DNA of 64,000 nt from Halichondria panicea (lineage: Eukaryota; Porifera; Demospongiae; Suberitida; Halichondriidae): assembly GCF_963675165.1 (NCBI RefSeq), contig NC_087380.1, forward strand, positions 6,456,071 through 6,520,070, given 5' to 3'. Positions 21,781-34,900 of the stretch are shown here, one piece after another (the stretch's first letter is position 1; each line of letters begins with the position of its first letter). The translations under genes were made by a program, and so were the position numbers. Under the pieces are notes generated by a model, which was not told the origin of the DNA, searched no databases, and saw only the letters and a list, made by a program, of their open reading frames with translations.

Positions 21781-24700
21781 ATGGCCTTCAGTGAAGGCAG
21801 CCAGCGTCGGAAGAGAGCCTGGAGAAAGCCAAGAGAGGAGATTGGACCAGGAATCATCCACCCAGACTCTAGCAGCTCTATTGAGACCGCATCTACCGAG
21901 TCAGACCACCTCAAACCCAAGAGAATCAATAGGACTACTCTGAAAGAGCCTATGAGCAGCTCAGAGCCAGTGTGCATCATCAAGCCAGAGCTAAAACCAG
22001 AGCCAGTGTGCACCATTGAGCAGTCTTCTCCTGAGCCTACTAGTATAGGCAGTGTGTCAATGGACCGGTCTAGTGTGGAGGAGGGCTTGAACGGTGGCTC
22101 ATCAGTGACTGTGGGCGGAGCTGAGGCACCTCTTATCATTGACGGATCAGTTATGGAGGGGGTAAGGATATCATTATTGTAAATGTATCGATCAGCTGAT
22201 GTAATAATAATGCATGACGTGAATTTACATAGCCCCCTCCACACACACACACACACACACACAGGGTGGTCAAATCCTCCGTATTTCCATGGCTCTGAAT
22301 TGCCTCCTCAACCGTTCCATCACCGTCACCAACATCAGAGCAGGGCGTGACAAACCAGGGCTCCGCCCACAACACCTCACAGGTTGAGATAACTAGAATA
22401 ATGAGTTTTCACTCGTCTCAGTTACCCTAGCTATTGTACAGATAGCCTAGATAGCCTCGTTATCCCAGGCCGATTTTCTTTTATTTAGAGACAACTCAGC
22501 CTGGGTACGAGGCTATTGTACAGACTGGAGAACTAAATTAGGATTGAATGATGTAACAAATAAATGTTTCCTTCAGCTTGATTGTGGGAACACTTGCACT
22601 ATGCATAACTGTAGCTCTGGCAGTTGTATGATGTCTTTTAATTATGCCCCTACAGGTATTGAGCTCCTAGCGCAGATGTGTGGTGGGAGGCTGAAGGGGG
22701 AGGGGATTGGATCCAGTGAGGTCACCCTCTGTCCTCAGGCCATTCGGGGAGGCCACTTCACAGCGGACACCCGGACAGCTGGGTGAGTGTGCTAAAACCC
22801 ACACTGGGCTCTAGTAGTTTTGATTTCCTGTAACTATAATATTATGCATGCAACTGCATTACAGTGTGGTTTCTTAGTTTATAGTTCTCTTATAATAATT
22901 ATTAGTAGTTCTCTATCTTCTTCTTTGACAGCTCAATATCCTTGAGAAGGAAGAAAAGGCCATTTGTGTCTCGTTATAAATGTTGTTCCCGTTGCCTCCT
23001 TTAGGAGTGTGTGTCTCCTGTTACAAGCTGCTCTACCCTGTCTTTTGTTCGCTCCCAAGAGTTCAAAGGTCACTCTAAAGGGCGGTACTAATGCTGACAT
23101 GGCCCCTCCAATTGATTACGCTATAAAGGTACTTTTTAAGCTCTTCTGCCAAGCTGAGTTTCAACTTATTCCTTGTAGGTATTTCAGCCGATCGCAGCGA
23201 GGTTTGGAGTGCAGTTTGACTGCAGAGTTGTTAGACGGTAGGCTTATTCACAGATACATAGGTACATGTGTGCTTGCACTGATAGTCAGGAGGTTGGTGA
23301 ACCTTCCTTTGAAGCATCCATAACCACTGCATGCGTACTATTATTATCACTTTATTTGTGTTGACCTGGTAGGTAAACCATCTGAAACTGTTGATCTTCC
23401 TCTCAGAGGGTTCTACCCAAAGGGGTGTGGTGAGGTGGAGATAGCCACACCCACTGGTCCAGTGCCCCACCTCACAGCGGTGACAATGACTGACCCCGGC
23501 ACACTAGTGGGGATCACTATACACGCATTCGTGGCAGGAGCTGTGCCCATAAATGTAGGGGAGCCAGTTTTGATCCATAATAATTTATGTACCCTCTCCC
23601 CTCAGGCTTGTCACAAGATGGTGATGGGTGCTCGTAAGGCGTTGGAGAGACAGCTACCAGGGGTGGGGCTAGAGGTGAAGGAGGTACAGGAGACCAGGGA
23701 CTCAGCATTCGGGAACAGCTCAGGGATCATGTGAGCCGCTAATTATTTAGTTTACTCGTGGGACAAGTCTGTACTCATATGTATGCACGAATGCAGGGAA
23801 CCCTCTAGCCTCTCGTTCCCAGGCTGTTTTTCCTCCTCTATTTTCTCCCTTCCTTTCTTTAGAACAAAATCGGCCTGGGAACGAATTCTCTTACGGGTCA
23901 ACCATGAAAAAAGGCCATAATTATATTAAAGGCCAGGCACCCAAGTCTCAATGAGTGCTCAGTTTGAGTACAAAACAACCCCTCAACAAAATAATGCCCC
24001 CTCTGTGTAACGGCCAAAACTTTGTTCCCTAAAGCTATCTGTTAAAACAAAGAGACTCTACTGTATCATATAAATGATGTAGGAATGTTGATTGTAACAT
24101 TTCCCATGCAGAATAGTTGCTGAGACCTCTACTGGATGTCTACTAGCTGGGTCTGCCAATGGACGAAAAAGTGAGTCACCTTCGTCTAAGTATATAGTGT
24201 TCACTCACCCACCCCCTGTCAGGTGACCCGGCGGACAAGACTGGTAGGGCAGCTGCTGACGAGTTGGTGAGAGGTGTGAGGAGTGGAGGGTGTGTAGACG
24301 AACATCTACAGGACCAGGTCAGTGCTTATAAATATAATTATATCAAAATTAATTAGTCTGGAGATGTAGAGGTAATTATTTCAGCTATAACTACTAATAC
24401 CCTGGTTCCTTGTGCAGTGTCAGCCAGTGTGTGTGGGTGCTTAGTGTTGTACACATCTGTGAGATACTGTACTAGTCGCGAGTACTGTTTTACTGTCCTA
24501 TAAGCTTAGAAGACTGTACAGAGACTAACGTCCTCCCTCCACTGCAGCTGATCATCCTCATGGCTCTGGCCAGGGGGCGGTCCACCATAAGAACAGGACC
24601 TCTCACTCTACACACTCAGACGGCCATACACATTGCACAGCTACTCACCAAGGTGATGTGTACGGTATTATTAAAATGTTTTGACATAAGCGTTTCGTAA

Positions 24701-24939
24701 AACCCTCCTTGTATATCAGCTATGATCTTTGCCAGAACGTGAAAGTGATATCGCGAATTTTCATCCCTATAGTTAATTGTTGAATATTAATTTTCTTACC
24801 AAAGCTATGTATAATTGTACTCTTACCCCCCCCTTAGGCCAAGTTCTGGACAGAGCGTGTGTCAGGAGAGAAGAGAGAGGTGCACCTGATTCACTGCGAT
24901 GGGATCGGACTCGAGAACAAGTTGACCACACCCCTTTAA
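21781..24939 (+). CDS. RTCA: RNA 3'-terminal phosphate cyclase with extended N-terminus
   Basis: Exons: 21781-22161, 22265-22382, 22656-22782, 23005-23128, 23179-23237, 23407-23554, 23606-23730, 24112-24170, 24223-24317, 24548-24652, 24838-24939; about 480 aa. The enzyme uses ATP to convert RNA 3'-phosphate ends to 2',3'-cyclic phosphates through a covalent His-AMP. Family blocks are all present: [75 protein letters not shown], and LHTQTAIH holding the expected nucleophilic His (about residue 434). About 120 residues before DGSVMEG are unusual: basic ([12 protein letters not shown]), then Ser/Glu/Pro-rich. Human RTCA starts almost at that block. The extension is one open frame with it, but the true start could be an internal Met such as 22060. 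AATAAA at 25015-25020. Confidence 0.92.
22447..22524. repeat. AGCCTCG/CCAGGC palindromic repeat, copy 1
   Basis: Left arm AGCCTCGTTATCCCAGGCCGA; right arm CAGCCTGGGTACGAGGCT. It lies in RTCA intron 2. Related copies lie near 23810-23890, 26480-26575, 36660-36690, 43982-44025, 57840-57885 and 58531-58567. Confidence 0.65.
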
Positions 24940-25265
24940 ACAATTACTTTTTTTAAAGCCCCGTCCATAATAATTATTATGACCACATTAATAATAAATC
25001 ATGTGCTTGCAAAAAATAAACTTTTATATAATAACTGAAACAACAAACTCAAGTCTGTTTTGATCTATATTTATAAGTATTATATAAGATGAACACTACA
25101 CGTATGGCTATGATGATGCCTTGCAATTGTCTTCATTTTCTTTGGGCTCAAACTGTAGAGGCATTATAATAATTATGCATGTACATGCATGCATTCAAAT
25201 TTGCAAGCTCACACAAAATGAGTCACACTGTGAAACTATACAGTAATAAGATTTATTATTAATTG
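24940..25265. other. Convergent 3' ends of RTCA (+) and ANKRD13C (-)
   Basis: AATAAA at 24993-24998 and 25015-25020 serves RTCA. TTTATT at 25252-25257 gives a minus-strand AATAAA only about 10 nt past the ANKRD13C stop, so a further signal may be used. Confidence 0.5.
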
Positions 25266-27119
25266 CTACATTTTGTTAAAAATTGCTTCTTGAATTACTT
25301 CTTGTTTTGAGTTGTTTCGTGGTGGCAATCTTACCTTTGTGTAGTCTCTTGGTATGAGGAACTTTGAGTCCTGAGTGTCACATGTTTTGTACTCCTCCAT
25401 GGTCACTATGGCCGTCACCGTGGGGAACACTGGGATCTCTGTGGGATGCGTGTGTGCGGATATACAACGATTATTGTGTGAGGTTATACGAGTTGTGATT
25501 TTACTACCACACTGTACAGTAGAGTCCCTCTTGACGACCACCCCTGACCCTGAGTAAAGGCCAACAGTGATATACAAGCCAGGCACCCTGGTCCCAGATA
25601 TAAACAGTTGGTGTGTACAAGACAAATACTATCAAAAAAAGGCCAACATTTTATTCCAATGTATGCGTTTGTTATTAATGATGAGGGTCTGTAATTATGT
25701 GGTAGGTTAAAAATGACAACAACATGAAAGTGCATCACACATGGATTGCATTCTTGAGTGAAATTATTCCCTGAATGTGTTAGGTGTAGGTGTAGCTTTG
25801 CCTAATATGGAGGTAACAATTTTATGCCTCTAGATACAGCCGATCTGGTGAAGCCAGCATAAGTTCTCTGTTATCTTCTATCCATGAATAGTAAGAGCAC
25901 ACAGTCTGACCATACTGACCTAGCTTGACAGGGAAGCCTTCTGGTATCTTGTTTTTGACAAACTGACGTAACTTGTGGAAGTGCTTATACGGAACTATAA
26001 CCTCAAGAATGTCCAGTAGTCTGTGGGGGGTACAAAAAAACAATATGTGAAAGGTGGGGTGGGGTGGGACGTCTATGGGGGTACAAAAACAGTCTTGTAC
26101 CCGTCTGTGAGGGGTACAAACAGGGTATGTGAGGGGGGGGGGGTACAAACTCAGAATCATACAAATCACCATAATTTTATAGTTGAACAGGTGCATCGGT
26201 CGTGTGTGTACAATAACATTATATTGAATGCAATTCACACAGCGCCACAATAAACAAATACAAACGTACTTTTGTAACTTTATCGGACACTCTTCAGCCT
26301 GTAGAGGAGACAAACTACATGTCAAGGATAATCTCGTGTTTATGTATCAGAGGAACAAACTGAGTAACTAAAAACTGTGGCTCTGAAGTTTGTTGAATAG
26401 TTGGGAATGAGTCATTTCATGGCTACATTGTCATGGCTACATCTTCATGGCTACACATCGCCATAGGGTCAATTGATGGAGTAGCCTCGTTACCAGGCAG
26501 ATTTTCTTTAACGTAATGTATTTTTTACCTAACATTACTTTCTAAAAGAAAATTGGCCAGGCCACTGACGAAATTAAGCTCAGACTATAATTATACACAG
26601 CCATCACATCCAGTGAATCAATCCCTGATTGTGGGTGTGGCTCTAGACACACCCACTTATCCTCACCATCCAAACAGATGCTTTGAAGTGTTTCTTATCC
26701 ACCTTGAGGTCCATTGGCCGGCCCAGGTGAGGGGGGTCTCTGGGAGGGTGGGGTGGGGGGGGGAGCAAGAGAACTATTAGCAACCGGACTGCACGGCAAT
26801 ATGCAAAAAGTAACTATTGTTATTGTACATGTAACATAATTATTAAAAATACAACACTGTACATGTATACGAAAATGATCACGGATTAGTATTGAAGAGC
26901 ACAGCAATGGCTACTGTGTACATGTACACTTGTCTGTGTGTATGTCTACAGGCATGCAGTGTTTCTCTCACTGGTCAGTGGGGGCGTGGCAGTACTGGTC
27001 CCAGGTGATGGTGGGCTTCTCAGGAGGGGGCATTGAGGGGATGAGGTCACGATCCTCTTTATCGTCCTCCTGAGCAGTGAATGAATAGTGAGTGAGTGGG
27101 TGGTACACTAAAGCTCCTT

Positions 27120-27154
<35 letters not shown>

Positions 27155-30100
27155 CAACTCACAAAGTCCTTCTCCTCTATACGTCCCGACTCCAGCTTCT
27201 TCTGTAAGTGTTCAAACTCTTTGATCTGCTCTGGGGTCAGGTGATCACGTCTGAGGAGACAAACAAACAAAAAATGAGTCTCGTTTCACATACAGGCGTA
27301 CAGAATGACACTACTATTGTAGTAAAATCTATAACTAGATCCACTCTCAATTTCGTATGCTTTACAATGAAGTTTGTTTATAACGGTCACCCTTGGGCAG
27401 ACCAGTAATGAAAAAGTGGCCTGCTAACACAGGTTGAAACACACAATGGAGGCTTTGTGGTCCATTACAACCTGTCTGTATTATAGAGGAGGGTGACCTG
27501 AAGATAGAATGACCACAATAGTTTGCTGCATTGCAATCACCTCTTTCTTGATATCAGGATAAGATCAGTGATGTCATAAACGTCAGTATTATACTCTCCA
27601 ACTTGTTCCTGCAGTGAGACAGATTGTCGACTAGTTAATGACTGGCAGTGAGAGGTGAGGGGTGGGCAGTATGGGCAGGGAGGCAGAGAGACCAGGAAAT
27701 ACAACCCTTGGCAACAGTAACATGGAATTTTTGTGAAGTACATGTACATTTATAGGGAAATAGTAGTGCTAGCTAGTGCTGAAGCTCTATTAGGTAATCA
27801 TGTAATATTTGTACGCAAACAGATGACATTTAACACGTAACATGACAATGCAAATATTATATTCTCAACTCTACGTACATGTATGATCACAACACCCAGA
27901 CATAGGAACCAATGCACAGTACTGGTACGCCCCCCTCTCCCCGCATACACATACAGCCCCCCGCACATTGTCAAACACTCACGGATCTGGGTCCCTTGAA
28001 GAACCACCACCCAGCCAATGCTCTGGAGACAGTGATGGGCTTGGTGGACATGTTGGCATAGACAATGGGATGGGACATGAGGTCAGTGACACGCTCGTGG
28101 AGGGCTCCATGATTGTCGTCCTGTGGGGGGAGACAGTCATATCATTACAAAGCAGCTAGCCTACGTGTGTGTATGTACATCCTAGAATTCCAGTCCCTGT
28201 TGTAAGCGCTTTTCTTCCTTCTTTGCGGGTTAGTGCATGCATAGTTGCTCTACCTCATCCACTTAACACATTATGTTCAGAGGTGCAATCTTAAAGGTAC
28301 ACGTTTTGGTGAGCACTAGGGTTAGGCCAATCATGTATATACTATACACTATACATGCAGATGGGTGGAATGTGTACAGTGCACACAGTAAATACAGGCA
28401 GTACACTACTGTGCCCTAGACACCCAAGGTTAGCAGTCAGTATACACACAACCACTCACACTTCTAAGCAGCTTCTTTCGCTCGAACTCCTTCTTCTCGT
28501 TGTCAAGGATGACCATGGTGAGGGAACTATTGGTGTCCTCCCCGTTGAAGATGAACGACTTGTCTCCACGACTCCACTTCATCTCCTGAAAATTGCCAAT
28601 GCTCGAGTCCACTCTGAAAAAGAGAGAGGGATCAGGTCATAGTTAGATCCCAACTGTTTGGAGGTGTCTAACATTAATGCCTTACATTGCACATGTAAGT
28701 ATCGTGAATACAGTTGCACACAATATAAATGGACTAAAAAACGAATAAAAATTGGATAGTGACAGTTACATAATTATAATATTGACTGTACATAGTTCAT
28801 AGTTATGTAACAGCCCGTCCTCTACTTTTGCAAATCACAAACACAAACATTTCTTTGAAAGGCTATATATATATCTAGAGAAGCAGACTTCCTTGCTTAG
28901 TATCCCGACATTATTCTCCATTCTTCGTTCTCAAACGGGCAGGAATTAAGAGCTTCTCGTGTAGTCTGATTATAATTACCATATAAAATTATTGTGTAGT
29001 TGCCTTATCTGATGTGTCCTTACGTACCTGATAGACGCCCCTTTCTTGTAGATCCTGCACACGTCAGAGGGGAGCATCCGAGAGAGGAACGGAACTGAAC
29101 ACATAACAAAAAGCCATGACAATAGTATCAACTTACAGGTAGCGTTATTATCAATTACAAGGTACATGGCTACATGCAGTGTACAGTGTACATAATAGCT
29201 AGGTATCGAATTTAATGCATTCTAGAGGTGACTAAAATGGGCAGCAGATCCATGCCTAAGGGAGGCTACTAGTTGCTAGCTCACCCCAAGTGTGGAACTC
29301 CCACCTCAGGTTGATGTGGAAGTCCTCCAGCTGTAAGGAAAATTGAGATACATGTATGCCAAGCATGGTGGTCGGTACACACAGGCACTGTATACTGCAT
29401 AGTGATACCTTGCATATTCAACTTCCACATGTACATATTCAACTTCCACAGTGTGTATATAAGTCAACTATCATATTCAGAATCCGTTACTAGTAATGTA
29501 TGAAGCAAAGGGAATAATCAATCTAGCACTATGATAAATTGACTGGATTTACGTGAAATTCGACCGTTCCAAATTCTACAAGCCAACATCAAAAGATCAT
29601 TCTTGGCAGGGACTTAGAGTTAAGCACGAGGCTACAAGAACATTACATGGGTGAAGTCATGTTGGAGACTTACTGCTACTAGTGATCGTATCAATTCTTG
29701 TCTCCTCTCAACAATGCCGGCGGCAATCTGACCTCTCAGAGTTTTAATTAAGAGTATGACTGTGTGTGTGTGTGTGGGGGGGGGCAGTGTGACTGTGTGT
29801 GTGGGCGTGTGATGTGTGTGTGGGCGTGTGTGTGTGTGTGTGTGAGGTAGTGGAATTAGTGAGGGTATACTAGTTGTTATTGAGGGATGGATTTGACAAT
29901 AAATGCAACGTATTAATAACATCATCTCCCTTAACCTTGAAGTACACCCTGATCAAAATTGCCTTGTCACAAGGTAAACAAACAGTGCTGAAACCCTGAC
30001 ACTGTCAGTGGTAACATGTACATTCATGTGTGGTCATTTGGGGAGATACCTACCGAAGCTACATTGTATATACATACTATACATGTATCAATTCTTCTGT

Positions 30101-31545
30101 GCTTTTAAGAATCCTCCACTCAGTAGTTTTTCATTCAAGCTATAATCATTACCATGCCAACCTAAGCTACAAGACTCACTTGTGTCCCTGTCCCCATAGC
30201 TAATGGCCTCGTCCAGAGGGGTCCAGCCAAGGTTGTTCTTCTCCTTCACAGGGGAGCCATGTTTTACCAGCTCCTCTATGACAGCTGGAGGGGGGGGGGG
30301 GTGACACCACATAGCAACCAGCTCCTACTAAACAGCTACCTACTGCAATCTTAACATCAAGTATATACACATCAAGCAGTGGCTTCAACACAATTAACAC
30401 AGTGCTGCTCAGTGACAGACAGCTGCCAGCCAACACAATAATAGCTTGTCAATACATAAGAAATATCGTATCCTTATCAATAGTAAACAAACTGTGTGTA
30501 TAGCCAAGGACAAGTTTTGTGCTTAGTAAACATAATTTATATGTCAACAAACTCAAGTGCCCACACAACAAGTTGAATGTGCATGCTGTATTGCGCCATC
30601 AAAGATACCAACTGTGCATACCTGCACGCCACATAGTCATAGCTCAAGAACAATTTGTTAGCTCAGGTTTTAGTTATTTCATTCTTGTCCTAAACAAACG
30701 ACATGCAGTCTGTAACTGAGTACATGCATACACGCTTACACACACACACAACCTACCCTTATAGCCGAGCATAACAGCTATGTGAAGAGCTGTATTCCCT
30801 GAAAGCATGAAAAAAGACATGGTTACAAGTTAAGGTGTGACGTTATAATGACCAGATCTAGACTAGACGAGACGAGTATGAGTCGAATGACTGTTGCTAA
30901 AAATGTTACCGTATTCACCTGAATTACCGGGACACTCTATTCTAAGGGACACTTCGGACTTACGTAATTTTTTTCATTCTATATTAAGGAACAACAGGAA
31001 ATGTAAATATTTTTAGACATCCCGATCTAATTAGAACGAAAAAGAGCATGTTAGCTCGATAAAGACTCAAAACTCTTAGAAACTCTCTGGATTCTACTCT
31101 CTGGCACCGTAATATGTCACTGACGGTTGAAGACACCTTTGTAGACATGGAACCCGCGAACACAGCTTCTAAACTGCACGAAAGCTGCAGAGCTAGCCTC
31201 GGCCTGGAATCGAGGCCGTGTACGTACCTTAAATGGGGAAATATTCGTTCTAATTACTACGGGACACCCTAATACAAGGGACACTTCGACTTTTTCTTGC
31301 TCTATTCCAAGGGACACTGCAAGCCGTAATTATTTTTTTGTGTCCCAGTATTAAATTCGGGTGAATACGGTACTATAAATGAACGTGCCATGTTTGTCTT
31401 GTGATTTTAGATCATCAAGTTTGACAGTCTCCAACACCTCTCTCACTTCGTCTACATCACCATGGAAAGCTGCTCTGTGCAAGTCAAAGGAGTGATCCTC
31501 TGTCGAGCTATTCTGGTCCACTTCTGTAGAGCCATTACTAGCCAT
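25266..31545 (-). CDS. ANKRD13C: Ankyrin repeat domain-containing protein 13C, 15 exons
   Basis: Exons in transcript order: 31389-31545, 30757-30798, 30180-30284, 29674-29732, 29285-29330, 29028-29094, 28460-28613, 27983-28120, 27541-27608, 27163-27250, 26972-27069, 26667-26739, 26270-26298, 25920-26020, 25266-25438; phases agree, about 465 aa. The N-terminus carries two to three ankyrin repeats (NTALHIAVMLG, LGWTPLDEAISYGD). The GPCR-chaperone domain follows: PFLSRMLPSDVCRIYKKG, RGDKSFIFNG, YDITDLILISRKR, RDHLTPEQ, HLGRPMDLK, VIVPYKHFHKLRQFV, GFPVKLEIPVFPTVTA. Ending soon after the IPVFPTVTA block matches ANKRD13C, not the UIM-bearing A/B/D forms. ANKRD13C is an ER-side chaperone for GPCR biogenesis. 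Exon 1 seems to use a GC donor (CATG|GCACGT), which restores HGNTALH. Exon 13 is only 29 bp. Confidence 0.92.
26480..26576. repeat. AGCCTCG/CCAGGC palindromic repeat, diverged copy
   Basis: Arms TAGCCTCGTTACCAGGCAGA and AATTGGCCAGGCC with an AAAGAAAAT/ATTTTCTTT inner pair, within ANKRD13C intron 12. Confidence 0.5.
30907..31372. mobile_element. MITE with TACCGTATTCACC termini in ANKRD13C intron 1
   Basis: 466 bp; ends TACCGTATTCACCTGAATTA and AATTCGGGTGAATACGGTA. Subterminal GGGACAC/GTGTCCC motifs occur several times inside. Non-coding. Confidence 0.8.
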
Positions 31546-31917
31546 TCTGTATACTCTTCTTCAACACTCGGCTACCTCTATAGCTAGCTCGTTTCCTGTT
31601 TCCCAGTCAGCTTCACTGCACCATGGCCATAGACACACATACACAGAGACTGATATGATAGACACAGCGTCTCCTTTGCTGCGCTGGTAAATTTATAGCA
31701 CAGTCAGCATAACATTCTAGGGGGAATCAATTTCCCCTTCTCAAATTTGTGATGTCAGTTTAAAGAGTAAAAATTAATGACCTTGACGACCTAAATTCCT
31801 CCCTCGCCTCGCTCGCTAGCTAGCTAAGTTCTGATCTACTTTGTATTTGATCAAGCCTCTGCTCAAACTCTCACTCTAAAGCCAGGCTCGCCTAATCAAG
31901 TTGAAGAGAAGTCTCCA
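31546..31917. promoter_or_regulatory. Bidirectional promoter region, ANKRD13C / CARD-SEFIR-Death
   Basis: Only 372 bp separate the two divergent start codons, so the promoters must be shared or overlapping. A tandem of GCTAGCTAGC-like sequence lies at about 31810-31825. No TATA box stands out. Inferred from position. Confidence 0.55.
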
Positions 31918-34900
31918 ATGACGACCAACCCCATTCAAACACACTTTGTGGTGCTCTGTAATGAGCTGAATGTGGGGAACATTCTGCCCTACCTCAGAGC
32001 AGAGAGAATGGTCACTACGGAGGAGTACGAAACACTTAGCAACAGTTTCATCCCTATCAAGCAACGGAGGGAGAGGCTACTCATCATGATGCCACGGAAA
32101 GGTTCCGACTTCTTCGAGAACTTTGGCAATTGTCTTGTATGGTCGGGACAGATTGGGCTGGCTAAGCATATTGGGGTGGACGTGAGTGCCGTTCGCAGCT
32201 GTCCCCACCCACGTGAGTATGTACATATACTGTGAAAATCTATTTTGGTTCAATTTAGCCACCCCACATAATAATTATGATACAGTCAGGTTACATTTTT
32301 AATGGGCCCCAAAGTCAAAGTCTCTATGACATGCTACATGTATGTTAATAGCAGGCCACCTCCCAATTAAAGGTGACCCTTAATACAGCACTCTATACGC
32401 ACACACACACACACCGTGATGTACGTACCTTATATACTCATAATAATTTGTGATAAATAAATTGTTTATGTTGAATGGTACACTTGCAGGACATTCCTCT
32501 GGTGTGGTCCCTCAAGACCAATTCCACGCTATTTCTAGTTTGATGACTCCAGGTCTGTTAATTACATGTACATGTATATATGCCAACAGGAGTTTTCCTG
32601 ATACCAATACTAAAATGGGCAATTTGAGAACGTGTACCACTAAGTTACCTCTTTATTCGCCTATAATTATCCTAGCTCTCTGTAGTAAAGAATACTCCTC
32701 TCAGGCGGAAGTCTCCCTCCCGGGATCTCAGCTCCCTATGCCTCCCATCACCCTCAAGTTATCGCCCACCACCCTCAAGTTACCACACCTCTTGTGGTGC
32801 ATAATGATCGTGAATATATGGACCACCTCAGAAGACAGCAGGTATAATGCAATTAAAGTATTTATTACTCAACAGTTACTACTAACTTTGAATAGGCCCA
32901 TTTATAAATGTGCAATATTGCTCTTGCTCATGCTCGTTTTTCCCTTAGGGTGTTATTGGACAGGCAAGTCACCCACGAGTGCCTGTACAGGGGTCACAAC
33001 TCCCACCTCAACCCAACCCCCCACGGTCATACCCCTCACAGCCACACCCCCTACAACTACAACCACACCCACCAAGACAGACCAGTACGTGCATAGATTT
33101 GCAGAAAAGGGCGTACGTATACAGTAATGTACCCAGAATTTCGAAGTGGGGTCTATAAATTTTTATTTTCAACCTCGATCTCAATTCTACAGTTAACTAG
33201 CTAGGCCTAAGAGGTGATTCTTTTTTGTCTAGTGGGCTCTGACCAGTGGGCACCTCCCTGCATGCTATAATATGCACGTATCTTCAATGACGATTGTCTT
33301 TTATCTGTAAAGCAAGTAGTATCAGACTCACTGTGCATTAGAACAGCTACCTAGCATTTCAGTTGTAGGCATACATTTACCAATGGTTGTACTGACATGT
33401 TCTTTGTTTCATAGTTGTTCCTCCTACTGGCCCACCCAAAGTGTTCATTCTCTATCACAAGGATTCCGACTTACAACAGTCACACAACATCTCGGCTGAT
33501 GACTTTGTCGATTGTGTTCTCGACGTGGCTCGTATTCTGAACAGTGTGGGGGGATTTAAACTATCATGTGATTTATTTCACCAGGAGGACGTCGCTAATT
33601 GGGGTACGTGGACGGAGACAAAGATCAAGGAAAGTCGATACGTTGTCCTCTTGTGCTCTCCTAGACTCTGCACTGCGTTGAGATATCCTGAAAGACACGC
33701 ACAACTCGATACTGGGAGAGGTTCATTCTTTACCAATAGTATTGTCAACTTGATTCAAGTGCATCCTGAGAAATTCGTCCCTGTGTTTTTGTCCAATTGC
33801 GTGGATGATCGTACCCGATGGGTCCCTAACGCTCTTCTAGCGGCGGCCAAATATACTTTGGACATTGACAAATTTGCCGACTTGTTGCGTTCAGAGTCAG
33901 GTAGCCCAGAGTACTATCAAGAGGTTTTAGATGCTCTTCAGATGCAGCAGTTTCAAGAGTGGGATAGGTTGGTACGACACCTCCGAGGAGCCAGCCACGA
34001 GGTTCCCCCGCCCCCTCCTTCACAACAAATAAACACTGCAGGTACATGCATTGTATTACCGTATAGCGTGTAATTTTTGTGGGGCAAAATATTCGTGGTT
34101 TTCGTGGTTGGAGGTCTGACCACGAATATTTTACCCACGAATGAAGCGACTTGCCTACCTTTACCTGCAGTGCAAGCAGCAACCACGAAAATATTACCCA
34201 CGAAATGTCTCAATATTGCTAAACCACAAATATTTTGTCCCCCGAAAATTACCCGCTATACGGTATAATACTTAAATCTTTGTATTAATAAGACAAGCTT
34301 TTGAGTTTATATTTACCAACTGATGCTTCTTTGTTATTGTTGCTTTATGAAACACACTTTTTATTCTCTGCAGGTGCTCCAAATCAGCCTTCTGTATCGC
34401 GTGAAAGGTAGGTACGGTGAAATCTTCCTCGATTAAAGGGACGTGCACCTTAACACACTACTGGATGGCTCTTTGTAGTGCACATACAGATACCTAAGTG
34501 TGCTTTGAGCTTTTTCCCCTCCTCCCAATCTGTACTTTTATTTAAATCGTCCATGATAAACAATCCTCTTTGTACACAGGTTACATCTCTAGGCTTCTTT
34601 ATGTATCAGATAGTTTGTTGGAGCTCACCCACTTATCTGTACACTTTTAAAGCATATGCTCTATAATTCTTCTAGTCAGAAATGTGTGTGTAAGTGTGAG
34701 GAGTCAGTATAAATATTGTCACACAATTTCGTGCAGGTACATCTCTGAAGGTGACCTCCTAATCATAGCTCAGACTGTTTCCACTCACTGGAAGATGTTG
34801 GGAATAAGACTGGGTGTTCCCTACTCTGCAGTGGAGGACTTGTATCGTAGGCACCCCGACCCTACTAGTGCTGCCATGGAGATGTTCGGCCTCTGGCAAC

